DNA of 64,000 nucleotides, taken from NCBI GenBank assembly GCA_030694975.1, contig JAUYTU010000020.1, positions 1 through 64,000 on the forward strand, read 5' to 3'. A model generated the notes under the pieces. That model was not told where the DNA came from and searched no databases. It saw only the letters and a list, made by a program, of their open reading frames with translations. Made by a program: the position numbers and the translations under genes. This document shows, piece by piece, positions 51,982 through 60,535 of this stretch; positions within the stretch are counted from its first letter, which is position 1; each line of letters begins with the position of its first letter. This DNA is from Erysipelotrichaceae bacterium (lineage in GTDB: Bacteria; Bacillota_I; Bacilli_A; Erysipelotrichales; Erysipelotrichaceae).

Positions 51982-52825
51982 TGAGCACCTCGTACAGACG
52001 GATAAAATCATCCAAATCACATGTCTCTGCTCTGCGAGCTGGGTCGATTAAACTTAAATTCAACATTTCAACGGCTCTGTTTCGATCATTGATGTACTCT
52101 GACAGATTGTTCGTCAGTGTTTTACGACGCTGTTTAAAACAAGCTTTAACAAGTTCAAAAAACTGCGCCTGATTATTAATTTCACGTTTCACTTTAGGTG
52201 TAAATCGAATGACCGCAGAGTCAACCTTTGGCATTGGCAGAAACACTTGTTTAGGAACGTTTAATACTAAGTGGACATTGAATAAATATTGCACGATTAC
52301 ACTCAGTGCATTGTAATCTTTCGTTGAAGGTTTAGCGCTAAAACGCATCGCCACTTCCTTCTGCATCATTACAGTTATACTATCCGGCAAAACCGGACTT
52401 TCAAATAACTGAAAAAGTATCGGCGTTGTGATGTAATAGGGTAAATTTGCACATACTGCCACCGAGGATCCTGTTTCTTTTTCCTTAGCGATCCAACTGC
52501 TACTATCAAATTGCAAAAAGTCCTTGTGGATGACTTCAAGATTCTCAAAATGTCCCACCGTTTTCTTTAAGATTTCTATCATGTGACCATCAATTTCGAT
52601 GGAAATGACTTTCTTTGCCTTATAACACAAATACTCTGTCAAACCACCCAATCCCGGACCGATTTCCATGACTGCTGTATTCTGATCGACTTGAGCCAAA
52701 TCCGAGATCTTATCCACAACACTAGGATCAATAATGAAATTCTGACCAAAAGTCTTATTAGCTCCTCGATCAAATTCTTCTAAGATCTGCTTCGTTTTAC
52801 TCAGACTGGCAATTGGCTTGCTCAT
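51953..52825 (-). CDS. ksgA: 16S rRNA dimethyladenosine transferase
   Basis: A 290-residue SAM-dependent methyltransferase that dimethylates two adjacent adenosines in the 3' terminal helix of 16S rRNA during small-subunit assembly. KTFGQNFIIDPSVVDKI (about 24-40), the SAM motif VMEIGPGLGGLTEYL (about 52-66) and the catalytic CANLPYYITTPIL (about 123-135) are intact. Its start overlaps the rnmV stop by 4 bases (ATGA), and its end overlaps ispE. Confidence 0.95.
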   Translation of the reverse strand: MSKPIASLSKTKQILEEFDRGANKTFGQNFIIDPSVVDKISDLAQVDQNTAVMEIGPGLGGLTEYLCYKAKKVISIEIDGHMIEILKKTVGHFENLEVIHKDFLQFDSSSWIAKEKETGSSVAVCANLPYYITTPILFQLFESPVLPDSITVMMQKEVAMRFSAKPSTKDYNALSVIVQYLFNVHLVLNVPKQVFLPMPKVDSAVIRFTPKVKREINNQAQFFELVKACFKQRRKTLTNNLSEYINDRNRAVEMLNLSLIDPARRAETCDLDDFIRLYEVLNENKGIRKN

Positions 52826-53343
52826 AATTCTCCCCCGATTTCATATTTGGTTAAACCACACATATTTAAATATTGATAAAGTGTTTTCGCATTGGCATAA
52901 GGGAGTGCAAAAGCCCTACACACCTTTTCTCTACGAATTTTACTGTCAGCTAGTCCCATCAATCCCAAATCTAAGAATTCATGCCAAGAAATACTCTCTG
53001 TTTGATGATTGAAACTTACAACTTTCAGCAGCGCTTCCCTAATATCGGCACTGCTTGCATGCTCTATACCAACCTTACCTTTGTTGCGTGACTGTTTGTT
53101 GCTTAAGGTAGCATGTTTACAACCGCCGATGCGCTGCATGATTTTCTTACGTATCTGATCTCCCGGTGTATCGGGGTCAGTAAAAATAATCACACCTCGT
53201 AACTTATGAATATGTTCGATGAAATCTAACATTTCCTTGCTGATGTGTGTCCCGTGAGTCACCAGCGTATCCGCTTCAACGGCTTGTTTGATAGCATCTT
53301 GATCGTGAATTCCTTCAACAACAATCACTTCTTGTATTTTCAT
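52822..53343 (-). CDS. rnmV: ribonuclease M5 (5S rRNA maturation)
   Basis: A 173-residue Toprim-domain nuclease. The Toprim Glu is in VIVVEGIHDQDAI (about 7-19), and the DxD motif is in IIFTDPDTPGDQIRKKI (about 53-69). RNase M5 cuts 5S rRNA precursors in low-GC Bacillota. rnmV-ksgA is a conserved pair. SD GGTGGAACT. A TATAAT about 20 bases upstream of the start, on the minus strand near 53360, suggests a promoter just after the hairpin at 53377-53398. Confidence 0.92.
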   Translation of the reverse strand: MKIQEVIVVEGIHDQDAIKQAVEADTLVTHGTHISKEMLDFIEHIHKLRGVIIFTDPDTPGDQIRKKIMQRIGGCKHATLSNKQSRNKGKVGIEHASSADIREALLKVVSFNHQTESISWHEFLDLGLMGLADSKIRREKVCRAFALPYANAKTLYQYLNMCGLTKYEIGGEL

Positions 53344-53376
53344 AGTTCCACCGTTTCTATTATATCATAAATGACC

Positions 53377-53398
53377 AAAGGCGACTTTCGTCGCCTTT
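53377..53398 (-). terminator. hairpin between the 3D-domain lipoprotein gene and rnmV
   Basis: AAAGGCGAC (53377-53385) pairs perfectly with GTCGCCTTT (53390-53398), loop TTTC. The T-run on the minus strand is only three bases, so termination is probably partial. Confidence 0.6.
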
Positions 53399-54246
53399 TA
53401 GTTTACTTTACAAATTCGTTGTCCCATTGAATTCTTAGTATAATTCGCAAAACCGATAATTGTCGCACGTGGGTACATTTTTGAAGTTTCACGAACATTG
53501 CTGATATTCGTCTCTGTTCCCACAAATAAATCTAATTTACGTCCACTGACGCCGCGGTCCAGAATGATGGCCTTAAATGGCACTCCGGGTTTTAATCCCA
53601 TTCCAGAAAACTTATGGTTAGAAATCTCGACAATGGCGCACAGGGGTAGACTGCTACTTGATGCAAGGACATAATATCCTTCATACTTTATACCGTCTTG
53701 CCAGGCTCCATCCATTTGACGAACAGCTGTGTTGCTTGAAACCGCGACACCGGAAGCTGTATAGGCTTCTCCGTTTGCATTGGGTTTACAACCGCCACAA
53801 TCTGCTCCATACCGTGTGATACGGCTAGGAAAGAACACTGCCCCGCGTTGAGGTCTGGCTCCGTACTGATAAACAATCGGAGAAGAGGGAATCAGTTCTT
53901 CTGATCCAGGGATTACTTCTTTAGATAATAAATTTCCAAATTGATCGTATGCCAACATGTACCGCACCCGCTCTAGCTTTGGCGAACCGTTGTCAACTTT
54001 TGCCGCAAGCCAGGACACACCACCGGAAGCGGTTGGACCCTGTCTGTATACGGTCTTCGGATTTGCGAGTTTGACCTCCTCAGTCACCTCTTCGATTTGA
54101 TAGGGCTGACGGACAGTCGCATTAGCAGGCGTTAACGTCTGCAAAATTATCTGCGAATCTGCGTCAGATTCCACTTTCGATGAAGTGCATGATGTAAGGA
54201 CGATAACTAAGATAATGCCAACAAACCCTTTTGTTCGTTTGAACAT
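53398..54246 (-). CDS. lipoprotein with C-terminal 3D domain (YabE-like position)
   Basis: A 282-residue surface protein. Signal MFKRTKGFVGIILVIVLTSC ends in a lipobox (Cys about 20). A 3D domain, the double-psi beta-barrel named for three aspartates, occupies about the last 135 residues, with YTASGVAVSSN, AIILDRGVSGRKLDLFVGTE (about 226-245) and RATIIGF. Such domains occur in cell-wall lytic transglycosylase-type enzymes and resuscitation factors. In Bacillus the same place (between tatD and rnmV) is held by yabE, a G5/3D wall protein; here the protein is shorter, a lipoprotein, and shows no clear G5 domain. Confidence 0.8.
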   Translation of the reverse strand: MFKRTKGFVGIILVIVLTSCTSSKVESDADSQIILQTLTPANATVRQPYQIEEVTEEVKLANPKTVYRQGPTASGGVSWLAAKVDNGSPKLERVRYMLAYDQFGNLLSKEVIPGSEELIPSSPIVYQYGARPQRGAVFFPSRITRYGADCGGCKPNANGEAYTASGVAVSSNTAVRQMDGAWQDGIKYEGYYVLASSSSLPLCAIVEISNHKFSGMGLKPGVPFKAIILDRGVSGRKLDLFVGTETNISNVRETSKMYPRATIIGFANYTKNSMGQRICKVN

Positions 54247-54347
54247 TTGATAGTTCTCCTTTCTTCAAGGACATTCGGATAATAACACAATTAAAATACT
54301 TTGTCTAATTTTTGACGCAAAAAGAGGCTGTTCAAGGCTTGTAAGCG

Positions 54348-55142
54348 CTATTTAACATAACTTTCACATGATTGGTCAAATAATCGATAATAATTTTCAG
54401 CCACTTTGACCATGAGATCATCCGCGTCCATACCTCTTAACTGTGCGATTTGTAAACCGATCAACTCCACCATCGCCGGTTCATTTCGCTTCCCCCGAAA
54501 AGGATGCGGTGTCAGATATGGACAATCCGTCTCCGTCAACAACCACTCAATTTGAACCGCTTTAGCTACTTCCTTCGGCGTGTGAGCATTCTTAAAAGTA
54601 ACCGGTCCCCCCAACGATATATACATACCACATTTAATATATTCAAAAGCCATTTCTACACTGCCACTATAACAGTGCATAATGCCCCCTTTGATTGGAC
54701 GGTGCTTTTTCAATATATCCAACGTGTCCGAAGCAGAATCGCGCATGTGAACAATAATGGGTACTTCATACTTATTTGCCAAATCAATTTGCCGGATGAA
54801 TACAGCTTTCTGCTCTTCCTTGTTATCGTTATGCCAATAATAATCCAAGCCAATCTCACCGATCGCCTTTAATTGACGATTCTTTAAAAAGTCCTCCAAC
54901 ACCTCAAACCCATTTTCTGAAATTTTATCTAAGTCACTGGGATGAAATCCATAAGCCACATCGAACATTCCATACTGCTCATTAAGTGTTAAAGCTTTTC
55001 TTGTTTCATCATCGGTCAGCGTAACAATCATGATTCTCGATACATTTCGCTCTTTGGCATTCGTAATGATCTGAGGTAAATCCTGATCATACTCCTGATA
55101 TGCCAAATGAGCGTGTGAGTCGATCCATCCTATTTTACCCAT
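54348..55142 (-). CDS. tatD: TatD-family metal-dependent DNase
   Basis: A 264-residue TIM-barrel hydrolase. Metal ligands lie in WIDSHAHLAYQEY (about 6-18), AIGEIGLDYYW (about 95-105), VPIIVHMRDSASD (about 130-142), GIMHCYSGSVEMA (about 156-168) and LTETDCPYLTPHPFRG (about 206-221). TatD nucleases degrade DNA in repair or quality control. It is in the usual place upstream of the yabE-rnmV-ksgA string and overlaps the RDD gene by 13 bases. Confidence 0.93.
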   Translation of the reverse strand: MGKIGWIDSHAHLAYQEYDQDLPQIITNAKERNVSRIMIVTLTDDETRKALTLNEQYGMFDVAYGFHPSDLDKISENGFEVLEDFLKNRQLKAIGEIGLDYYWHNDNKEEQKAVFIRQIDLANKYEVPIIVHMRDSASDTLDILKKHRPIKGGIMHCYSGSVEMAFEYIKCGMYISLGGPVTFKNAHTPKEVAKAVQIEWLLTETDCPYLTPHPFRGKRNEPAMVELIGLQIAQLRGMDADDLMVKVAENYYRLFDQSCESYVK

Positions 55143-55564
55143 ACACTGCTACCTGCGATGATGTCATGGATAGAACCATGTTCATCCTTTGCCAACATAT
55201 AAATACCGTTAATGACGGTCAAAAACGCCAAAGGACCTGAAATGGATATTGCCTTGACAAAACTGCGCAACAGAATCGTCCAAATATCAGTTTCGCCTCT
55301 GGGTTGCAAACCTAAAATTTCAAGTCCGACAATCTTTTTACCAATCGTGGTTTGAAATAGGCCCATGCACACTACTTCATAGATAAAAAACAAGAATATT
55401 CCTATGGCTGATATCGCAAAAAAGCCCCTAATCACTCGAACAATTGGAATCAGACTGATAATCAGCCGAAGAATTCCAAATAGTACTGTCAGAATCAGGG
55501 TGGGAACGGATATGATCAATCCGTCAATGATAAATGCAATAAGTCGCTTAACCGCAAGTTCCAT
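55130..55564 (-). CDS. RDD-family membrane protein
   Basis: A 144-residue protein with about three membrane helices. The RDD signature is present as AVKRLIAFIIDGLIISVP (about 4-21), with Arg and the paired Asp position, and a later GKKIVGLEI (about 73-81). RDD proteins are small membrane proteins, some linked to ion or amino-acid transport; this one is not assignable. The ATG at 55564 has AGGA upstream and begins 7 bases after mnmE ends; 14 further upstream codons in frame lie inside mnmE. Confidence 0.8.
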   Translation of the reverse strand: MELAVKRLIAFIIDGLIISVPTLILTVLFGILRLIISLIPIVRVIRGFFAISAIGIFLFFIYEVVCMGLFQTTIGKKIVGLEILGLQPRGETDIWTILLRSFVKAISISGPLAFLTVINGIYMLAKDEHGSIHDIIAGSSVWVK

Positions 55565-55571
55565 AATGTTC

Positions 55572-56906
55572 CTACTTTCCAAGACAGAAACGTCCAAATA
55601 TTTCATCCAACAGTTTTGGTTGGTTTTGATTGTTTAAAATTGAAGTCAACGATTCATAAGCAGCTTGTAAATCAATGGTAATTACATCTATTTCCATACC
55701 ATTTTCAATCGCTGTAATTGCGGATTCCATTGACTGATAAGCAACCATGGCTAATCCGATCTGACGTTGATTGCTGAGTGTCGGTTCCTTTATGGCGACC
55801 TGATGATGAACAAAAAGTTCTTCGATCGTATCAATCAGAGGACCGATGTCTTGATTAAGCGCACTGATATACAAGCCATCATCCAATTTCTTAATATCTG
55901 ATTTATTATAAACAATGATACGTGACTTATCCTTGGTCAACTCCAATAACTGACGATCATATTCATCTTCATCCACAGACGCATCCAACACCAAGATGAC
56001 CAAATCAGCTTCTTGCATCGCTTGCTTTGTTTTATTGATCCCAATGATCTCAACACGATCTTCCGTATCGCGTAATCCCGCTGTATCCACAAGATGCAAT
56101 GTCACATTTTTAAGCCGGATCCACCCTTCAACCAAATCTCGGGTGGTTCCGGCGACTTCCGTAACAATCGCCTTCTCTTCTTCCAATAAAGCATTCAACA
56201 GACTTGATTTACCGACATTCGGTTTTCCCAAGATAACGGTTTTTACCCCTTCCCGCACGATTTTTCCACTTTTGGATCGATCAATGATCATTTCAAGGTC
56301 ACTCAACCACTTTTTTGACTTGGGGTATATATCCTGTTGGGTCAATTGAGCAATATCATCATACTCCGGATAATCGATATTCACTTCGATATGAGCAATA
56401 ATCGACAATAACTCCTCGATCAACGGTTGTAACAGTCTTGAAATACTTCCTCGAACCCCATTTATAGCCAAAAATGCGCTCTGTTCGCTATGTGCCTGAA
56501 TCAAATCTATGACCGATTCCGCCTGCGTCAAATCGATTCTTCCATAGATATACGCGCGCTGTGTAAATTCACCCGGATTTGCCAGTCGTGCACCCAACGA
56601 TAAAATAAGTGCAAGTATGCGTTGTGTAATAACGATACCGCCATGGCAATTGATTTCAACGATATCCTCCGTTGTATAGGTTTTCGGCGCGCGAAAAAGC
56701 GTTAACAAGACCTCATCAACGATTGCACCGGTTTGCGGATCTTTGATGAAACCGTATTGCATCGTGTGACTTTGCTGATCCTTTACGGATTTCGAAAACA
56801 ATTCATCTGCGATTTGGATAGCATCCGTTCCGCTGATACGAACCATCGAAATAGCACTTTCCTGATTGGCTGTGCTGATAGCCGCAATCGTGTCCATAAT
56901 TTCCAT
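55572..56906 (-). CDS. mnmE: tRNA modification GTPase MnmE
   Basis: About 444 residues. With MnmG it installs the 5-carboxymethylaminomethyl group on U34 of several tRNAs. The folate-binding N-domain, the G-domain motifs GKPNVGKSSLLNAL (about 224-237), DTAGLRDTEDRVE (about 268-280) and NKSD (about 335), and the C-terminal FGRFCLGK with catalytic Cys are all present. Start is ambiguous: ATG 56906, ATG 56897 or GTG 56915; I use 56906, which has GAGTG 7 bases upstream. Here mnmE is separated from mnmG by parAB-noc-rsmG. Confidence 0.93.
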   Translation of the reverse strand: MEIMDTIAAISTANQESAISMVRISGTDAIQIADELFSKSVKDQQSHTMQYGFIKDPQTGAIVDEVLLTLFRAPKTYTTEDIVEINCHGGIVITQRILALILSLGARLANPGEFTQRAYIYGRIDLTQAESVIDLIQAHSEQSAFLAINGVRGSISRLLQPLIEELLSIIAHIEVNIDYPEYDDIAQLTQQDIYPKSKKWLSDLEMIIDRSKSGKIVREGVKTVILGKPNVGKSSLLNALLEEEKAIVTEVAGTTRDLVEGWIRLKNVTLHLVDTAGLRDTEDRVEIIGINKTKQAMQEADLVILVLDASVDEDEYDRQLLELTKDKSRIIVYNKSDIKKLDDGLYISALNQDIGPLIDTIEELFVHHQVAIKEPTLSNQRQIGLAMVAYQSMESAITAIENGMEIDVITIDLQAAYESLTSILNNQNQPKLLDEIFGRFCLGK

Positions 56907-57014
56907 GCGATGCACTCACTTTCGAAATTATTATAACACGGTTTTTCCACATTGGAATTGAGATGAGAAATGACTCGACCGTGTGATATACTGAAACTAC
57001 CTGGAGGTATTTGT

Positions 57015-58079
57015 ATGCAACGTGCGTTTCAATCAGCGAAACTTGGAAATATTACCCTCAAAAACCGTTTTTTCAGATCAGCCACCCATGATTACTTCGC
57101 AAATGAAGATGGGTCCATCAGCGAAAGACAACTCGATATCATCGAAGAACTCGCCCAACACCGTGTTGGTACTATCATAACCGCGATTACAACCGTTCGA
57201 GCCGATGGGATAAGCATTGAAAATCAAAATCGGCTGGATGACGATAAATATATTGAATCGACAAGAAAGATGTGTGATATCGCACATAGCTATGGCAGCA
57301 AAGTGTTCGTTCAACTTGCTCATGGGGGTGCACGAAGTCTGTTGGAAGCCGAGAGCATGATTTACAGTCCGACTTCTGTTCAGCTAAATGACGACGTGTT
57401 TACCCAAGAAATGAGCAAATCAGATATAGATTTAATTGTTGATGATTTTGTAAAAGCCGCCCAACGAGCAAAACTAGCCGATGCTGACGGTATTCAGCTT
57501 CATGCAGCTCACGGATATTTGCTCTCTCAATTTATATCACCCATTACTAACAAACGAACAGATGAATATGGCGGTTCTGCCCTAAACCGTTTCCGTATTG
57601 TCGAAGAAATCATTAAGAGAATAGTAAGTGAAGTGGATATTCCTGTCATTATAAAACTCAATAGCAACTTGATTCGCGGAAATCACTTTATTGAAGATGA
57701 AAACGAAACTTTTCTTGCGGACGTAGTTGAAATGGTTAAAGAAGCAAAATCTTTAGGTTGTCTCGCAGTTGAACTCAGTGGCACCGGTTTTCAACAATTA
57801 GCGCAAATATCTCATCCTTATTTTATCCATCAGGCGATTGAAGTCAAAAAACAGGTGGACATCCCGATTATTTTAGTTGGCGGTATCCGTAACACGAAAC
57901 ATATTCAACAAGTCATGGATGCCAACATCGATTTTATTTCTATGAGTCGGCCGTTTATCTGTGAACCTGATCTTCTCGACAAGTTCAAAAACGGCCAGTT
58001 TAAAGCACGTTGTATTTTATGTAATCAATGCTTTGTATTACCTACCACCAACGGACGTCGCTGCGTCTTCCACAAGTAA
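57015..58079 (+). CDS. NADH:flavin oxidoreductase of the Old Yellow Enzyme family
   Basis: A 354-residue FMN-dependent TIM-barrel enzyme. FMN and active-site motifs include LKNRFFRSATHDYFA (about 15-29), VFVQLAHGGARS (about 96-107), DGIQLHAAHGYLLSQFISP (about 157-175), NKRTDEYGGSALNR (about 178-191) and ILVGGIRN (about 282-289). The end has CxxC-type cysteines (CILCNQCF) as in larger family members that bind Fe-S, although this protein stops soon after. It is alone on the plus strand between parB and mnmE. SD GGAGG before the ATG at 57015. The substrate is unknown. Confidence 0.88.
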   Translation: MQRAFQSAKLGNITLKNRFFRSATHDYFANEDGSISERQLDIIEELAQHRVGTIITAITTVRADGISIENQNRLDDDKYIESTRKMCDIAHSYGSKVFVQLAHGGARSLLEAESMIYSPTSVQLNDDVFTQEMSKSDIDLIVDDFVKAAQRAKLADADGIQLHAAHGYLLSQFISPITNKRTDEYGGSALNRFRIVEEIIKRIVSEVDIPVIIKLNSNLIRGNHFIEDENETFLADVVEMVKEAKSLGCLAVELSGTGFQQLAQISHPYFIHQAIEVKKQVDIPIILVGGIRNTKHIQQVMDANIDFISMSRPFICEPDLLDKFKNGQFKARCILCNQCFVLPTTNGRRCVFHK

Positions 58080-58081
58080 AA

Positions 58082-58097
58082 AGAGGCTTTCGCCTCT
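58082..58097 (-). terminator. terminator of the mnmG/rsmG-noc-parA-parB side
   Basis: AGAGGC (58082-58087) pairs with GCCTCT (58092-58097), loop TTTC. On the minus strand it runs into TTTTTAC. It overlaps the parB stop codon and lies 3 bases after the convergent gene. Confidence 0.75.
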
Positions 58098-58969
58098 CAA
58101 TCTTCCTTTTCCAATACATCTAAAGCTTCCAATATTCGATTCAAATCCTCAATCCCATAATAAACGATCGTGATTTTTGAGTCATCGATGACTACTTTGG
58201 ATTGTACTTTTGATTCCAACAATTTTCGAGCATAGGAGAAGTCAATTCCGACTTCTTTTTTAGGTTCTTTATCCGATGGTTTTTTAACCATCTTCTCAAC
58301 GGCTCTGACCGACAAACCCAAATTTACAGCTTTTTTCGCAGCTTCAATGATTTCTTTATCATCATTGAGCGTAATCAAAGGACGAACATGACCCATTTGT
58401 AATTTATTATCCGAAACCATCTGTTGAACGACTTGAGGCAAACGCAACAAACGTAACGTATTCGAAATGTGTTCACGTGATTTACCAACGCGTTTAGCCA
58501 AGTCTTCCTGTGTGTATCCGAAACGTTGAGTCATCTTTGAGTATGCCGTTGCTTCTTCAATGACATTCAAGTCTTCTCGCTGAATATTTTCAATCAAAGA
58601 GATTTCTAACATTTCATCATCATTAAATGTCATAATAATCGCCGGAATCGTATCTCTTCCAGCCACTCTTGACGCGCGAACGCGTCTTTCTCCGGCAATC
58701 AGTTCATAGCCGTGTTTGCTTTGACGTACAAGAACCGGCGTAAAAACACCATGTTCGCGGATGGATTGGGCAAGTTCTTCTATTTTCCCATCATCAAAAT
58801 GCTTACGCGGCTGATAGGGATTCATACGAATTTCATCCAAAGGAATATCCGTCTTAGAACTTACATACAGATCACTGGTTCCCTTTTGAATATCTTCCAG
58901 AACGGAATTAACATTCTCCCCAAAAATTGCATCTAATCCACGACCCAACCGGGCTTTATCTTTGCTCAC
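58097..58969 (-). CDS. parB: chromosome-partitioning protein ParB (Spo0J)
   Basis: A 290-residue CTPase clamp that loads at parS and spreads. An N-terminal ParA-stimulating peptide (KARLGRGLDAIFG, about 5-17) is followed by the CTP motif GERRVRASRVAG (about 92-103), the HTH GKSREHISNTLRLLRLP (about 151-167) and a C-terminal dimer domain. In the HTH the residues expected for parS recognition (Arg and Thr in REHISNT, Gly in QMGHVRPL) are those published for ParB as opposed to Noc. Its start overlaps the parA stop by 4 bases (ATGA). Confidence 0.93.
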   Translation of the reverse strand: MSKDKARLGRGLDAIFGENVNSVLEDIQKGTSDLYVSSKTDIPLDEIRMNPYQPRKHFDDGKIEELAQSIREHGVFTPVLVRQSKHGYELIAGERRVRASRVAGRDTIPAIIMTFNDDEMLEISLIENIQREDLNVIEEATAYSKMTQRFGYTQEDLAKRVGKSREHISNTLRLLRLPQVVQQMVSDNKLQMGHVRPLITLNDDKEIIEAAKKAVNLGLSVRAVEKMVKKPSDKEPKKEVGIDFSYARKLLESKVQSKVVIDDSKITIVYYGIEDLNRILEALDVLEKED

Positions 58970-59748
58970 AGAGATCCCTCCATTTTATTCGCAGTTAAGA
59001 CTTCCTTCGCCAACGATGCATACGCTTTTGACCCTTCTGACCGAACATCATATTCGAATATCGATTGACCCCGAGAAGGAGCTTCCGATAGTTTTACGTT
59101 TCGAGGAATAAAACTACGATATACTCTTTCCTTGAAGTACTTACGTACTTCCTGTTGGATTTCAACGGACAATCGTGTCCGAGAATCAAACATCGTCAAT
59201 AAGACACCTTCTATCAATAACTTCTCATTGAATAATTTTTGTACCAGACGAATCGTTGATAACAATTGCGTCAGTCCTTCCAATGCGTAATACTCACACT
59301 GAACCGGAATGATAACACTATCTGCTGCCGTCAAAGCATTGGTATTGAGTAATCCAAGGGATGGTGGACAATCAATGATGATGAAATCATAATTTGCCCG
59401 AATGGGTTCAAGTTTGTTCTTCAATAAGCGCTCACGACCGACTTTGAACTCGACCATTTCTAAGTCAGCACCGGCCAAATCAATGGTCGCAGGAATCAAA
59501 TCCAGTGGTGGCTGTTTGATATGTTTGATTACTTGACTGGCAGGTGAATCACTCAGAATTAAGTCATAGGCACTTTTCACGATGGAATCGCGGGATGCGC
59601 CGACTCCTTGAGTCGTATTTCCTTGCGGGTCAAAATCAACCAACAAAATTTTCTTTCCCAGATAGGCTAAGCCAGCCGCCAAGTTGATACTTGTGGTCGT
59701 TTTGCCTACGCCGCCCTTTTGATTAGCAACTGCAATAATCTTCCCCAT
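58966..59748 (-). CDS. parA: chromosome-partitioning ATPase ParA (Soj)
   Basis: A 260-residue deviant-Walker ATPase. ANQKGGVGKTTTSINLAAGL (about 8-27), FDPQGNTTQGVG (about 39-50) and FIIIDCPPSLGLLNTNAL (about 117-134) are intact. It cooperates with ParB in origin segregation and regulates DnaA in Bacillus. It forms a coupled pair with parB and sits in the canonical rsmG-noc-parA-parB order. SD GAGGAAGTGAAGAT. Confidence 0.95.
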   Translation of the reverse strand: MGKIIAVANQKGGVGKTTTSINLAAGLAYLGKKILLVDFDPQGNTTQGVGASRDSIVKSAYDLILSDSPASQVIKHIKQPPLDLIPATIDLAGADLEMVEFKVGRERLLKNKLEPIRANYDFIIIDCPPSLGLLNTNALTAADSVIIPVQCEYYALEGLTQLLSTIRLVQKLFNEKLLIEGVLLTMFDSRTRLSVEIQQEVRKYFKERVYRSFIPRNVKLSEAPSRGQSIFEYDVRSEGSKAYASLAKEVLTANKMEGSL

Positions 59749-59761
59749 ATCTTCACTTCCT

Positions 59762-60526
59762 CTATTTTGGGAAACGTAAAACGATGGTTATATCATCGTC
59801 TGTTTCGATTTCTTCCTTAATTACCGTGATGCCTGTCTTTTTAATCATATCCACGGCCTGACTTATCGTATTTAAAGCAATTTTCATGTGACGGGTCGCA
59901 CCTTTGGTCCTTACTTTACGCTTAAGTGGCAAATCAATGGTTTTATGTTGCACCATCAACTCTGTTTGCTTCACATTCAGATTCTTTTGGATGATTTGAT
60001 CAAATATTTCATTTTGAATTTCTTCTGGGGCGGCTAGTAGTGCTCGAGCATGCCGTTCACTGATTCTTTTACTGATGATTGCATCCTGAATCTTCATAGG
60101 CAATCCCAACAATCGGATTTTGTTTGCTACAGCACTTTGAGACTTACCAATTTTCTCCGCCATTCGCTCCTGAGTCCAATCATTTTCTTTCATCAGCCAT
60201 AAATAAGCTTTGGCTTCTTCGATTGCGGATAAATCTTCCCGTTGTATATTTTCAACCAACGCCATCTCAGCCGTCTGTGTCTCATCTGCTTCAATAATCA
60301 GACAAGGTACTGTTGTGTACCCCGCTAAAATCATAGCACGATAACGACGTTCTCCCGCAATAATTTCGTAACCGGAATCATTTTTTCGAACAGTGATTGG
60401 TTGAATCAATCCGTTTTCACGAATCGACTGAGCCAATTCAAAAAGTGAATCCGGATTAAAATCCGTTCGCGGTTGGTAACGGTTGGGTTTGATTTGATCG
60501 ATAGCGATATCCTTTGTTGTTGTCAT
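59762..60526 (-). CDS. noc: nucleoid occlusion protein Noc (ParB paralogue)
   Basis: A 254-residue ParB-like CTPase. It has the CTP motif GERRYRAMILAG (about 58-69) and the HTH GKSQSAVANKIRLLGLP (about 129-145). Gln and Lys in QSAVANK and the Arg in SERHARALL are the residues published as defining Noc rather than ParB site specificity. The protein begins directly at the CTP-binding domain (DIAIDQIKPNRYQPR) and lacks the roughly 30-residue N-terminal amphipathic segment that anchors Bacillus Noc to the membrane. SD GGAGGAGCCA overlaps the rsmG stop. Confidence 0.9.
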   Translation of the reverse strand: MTTTKDIAIDQIKPNRYQPRTDFNPDSLFELAQSIRENGLIQPITVRKNDSGYEIIAGERRYRAMILAGYTTVPCLIIEADETQTAEMALVENIQREDLSAIEEAKAYLWLMKENDWTQERMAEKIGKSQSAVANKIRLLGLPMKIQDAIISKRISERHARALLAAPEEIQNEIFDQIIQKNLNVKQTELMVQHKTIDLPLKRKVRTKGATRHMKIALNTISQAVDMIKKTGITVIKEEIETDDDITIVLRFPK

Positions 60527-60535
60527 TGGCTCCTC

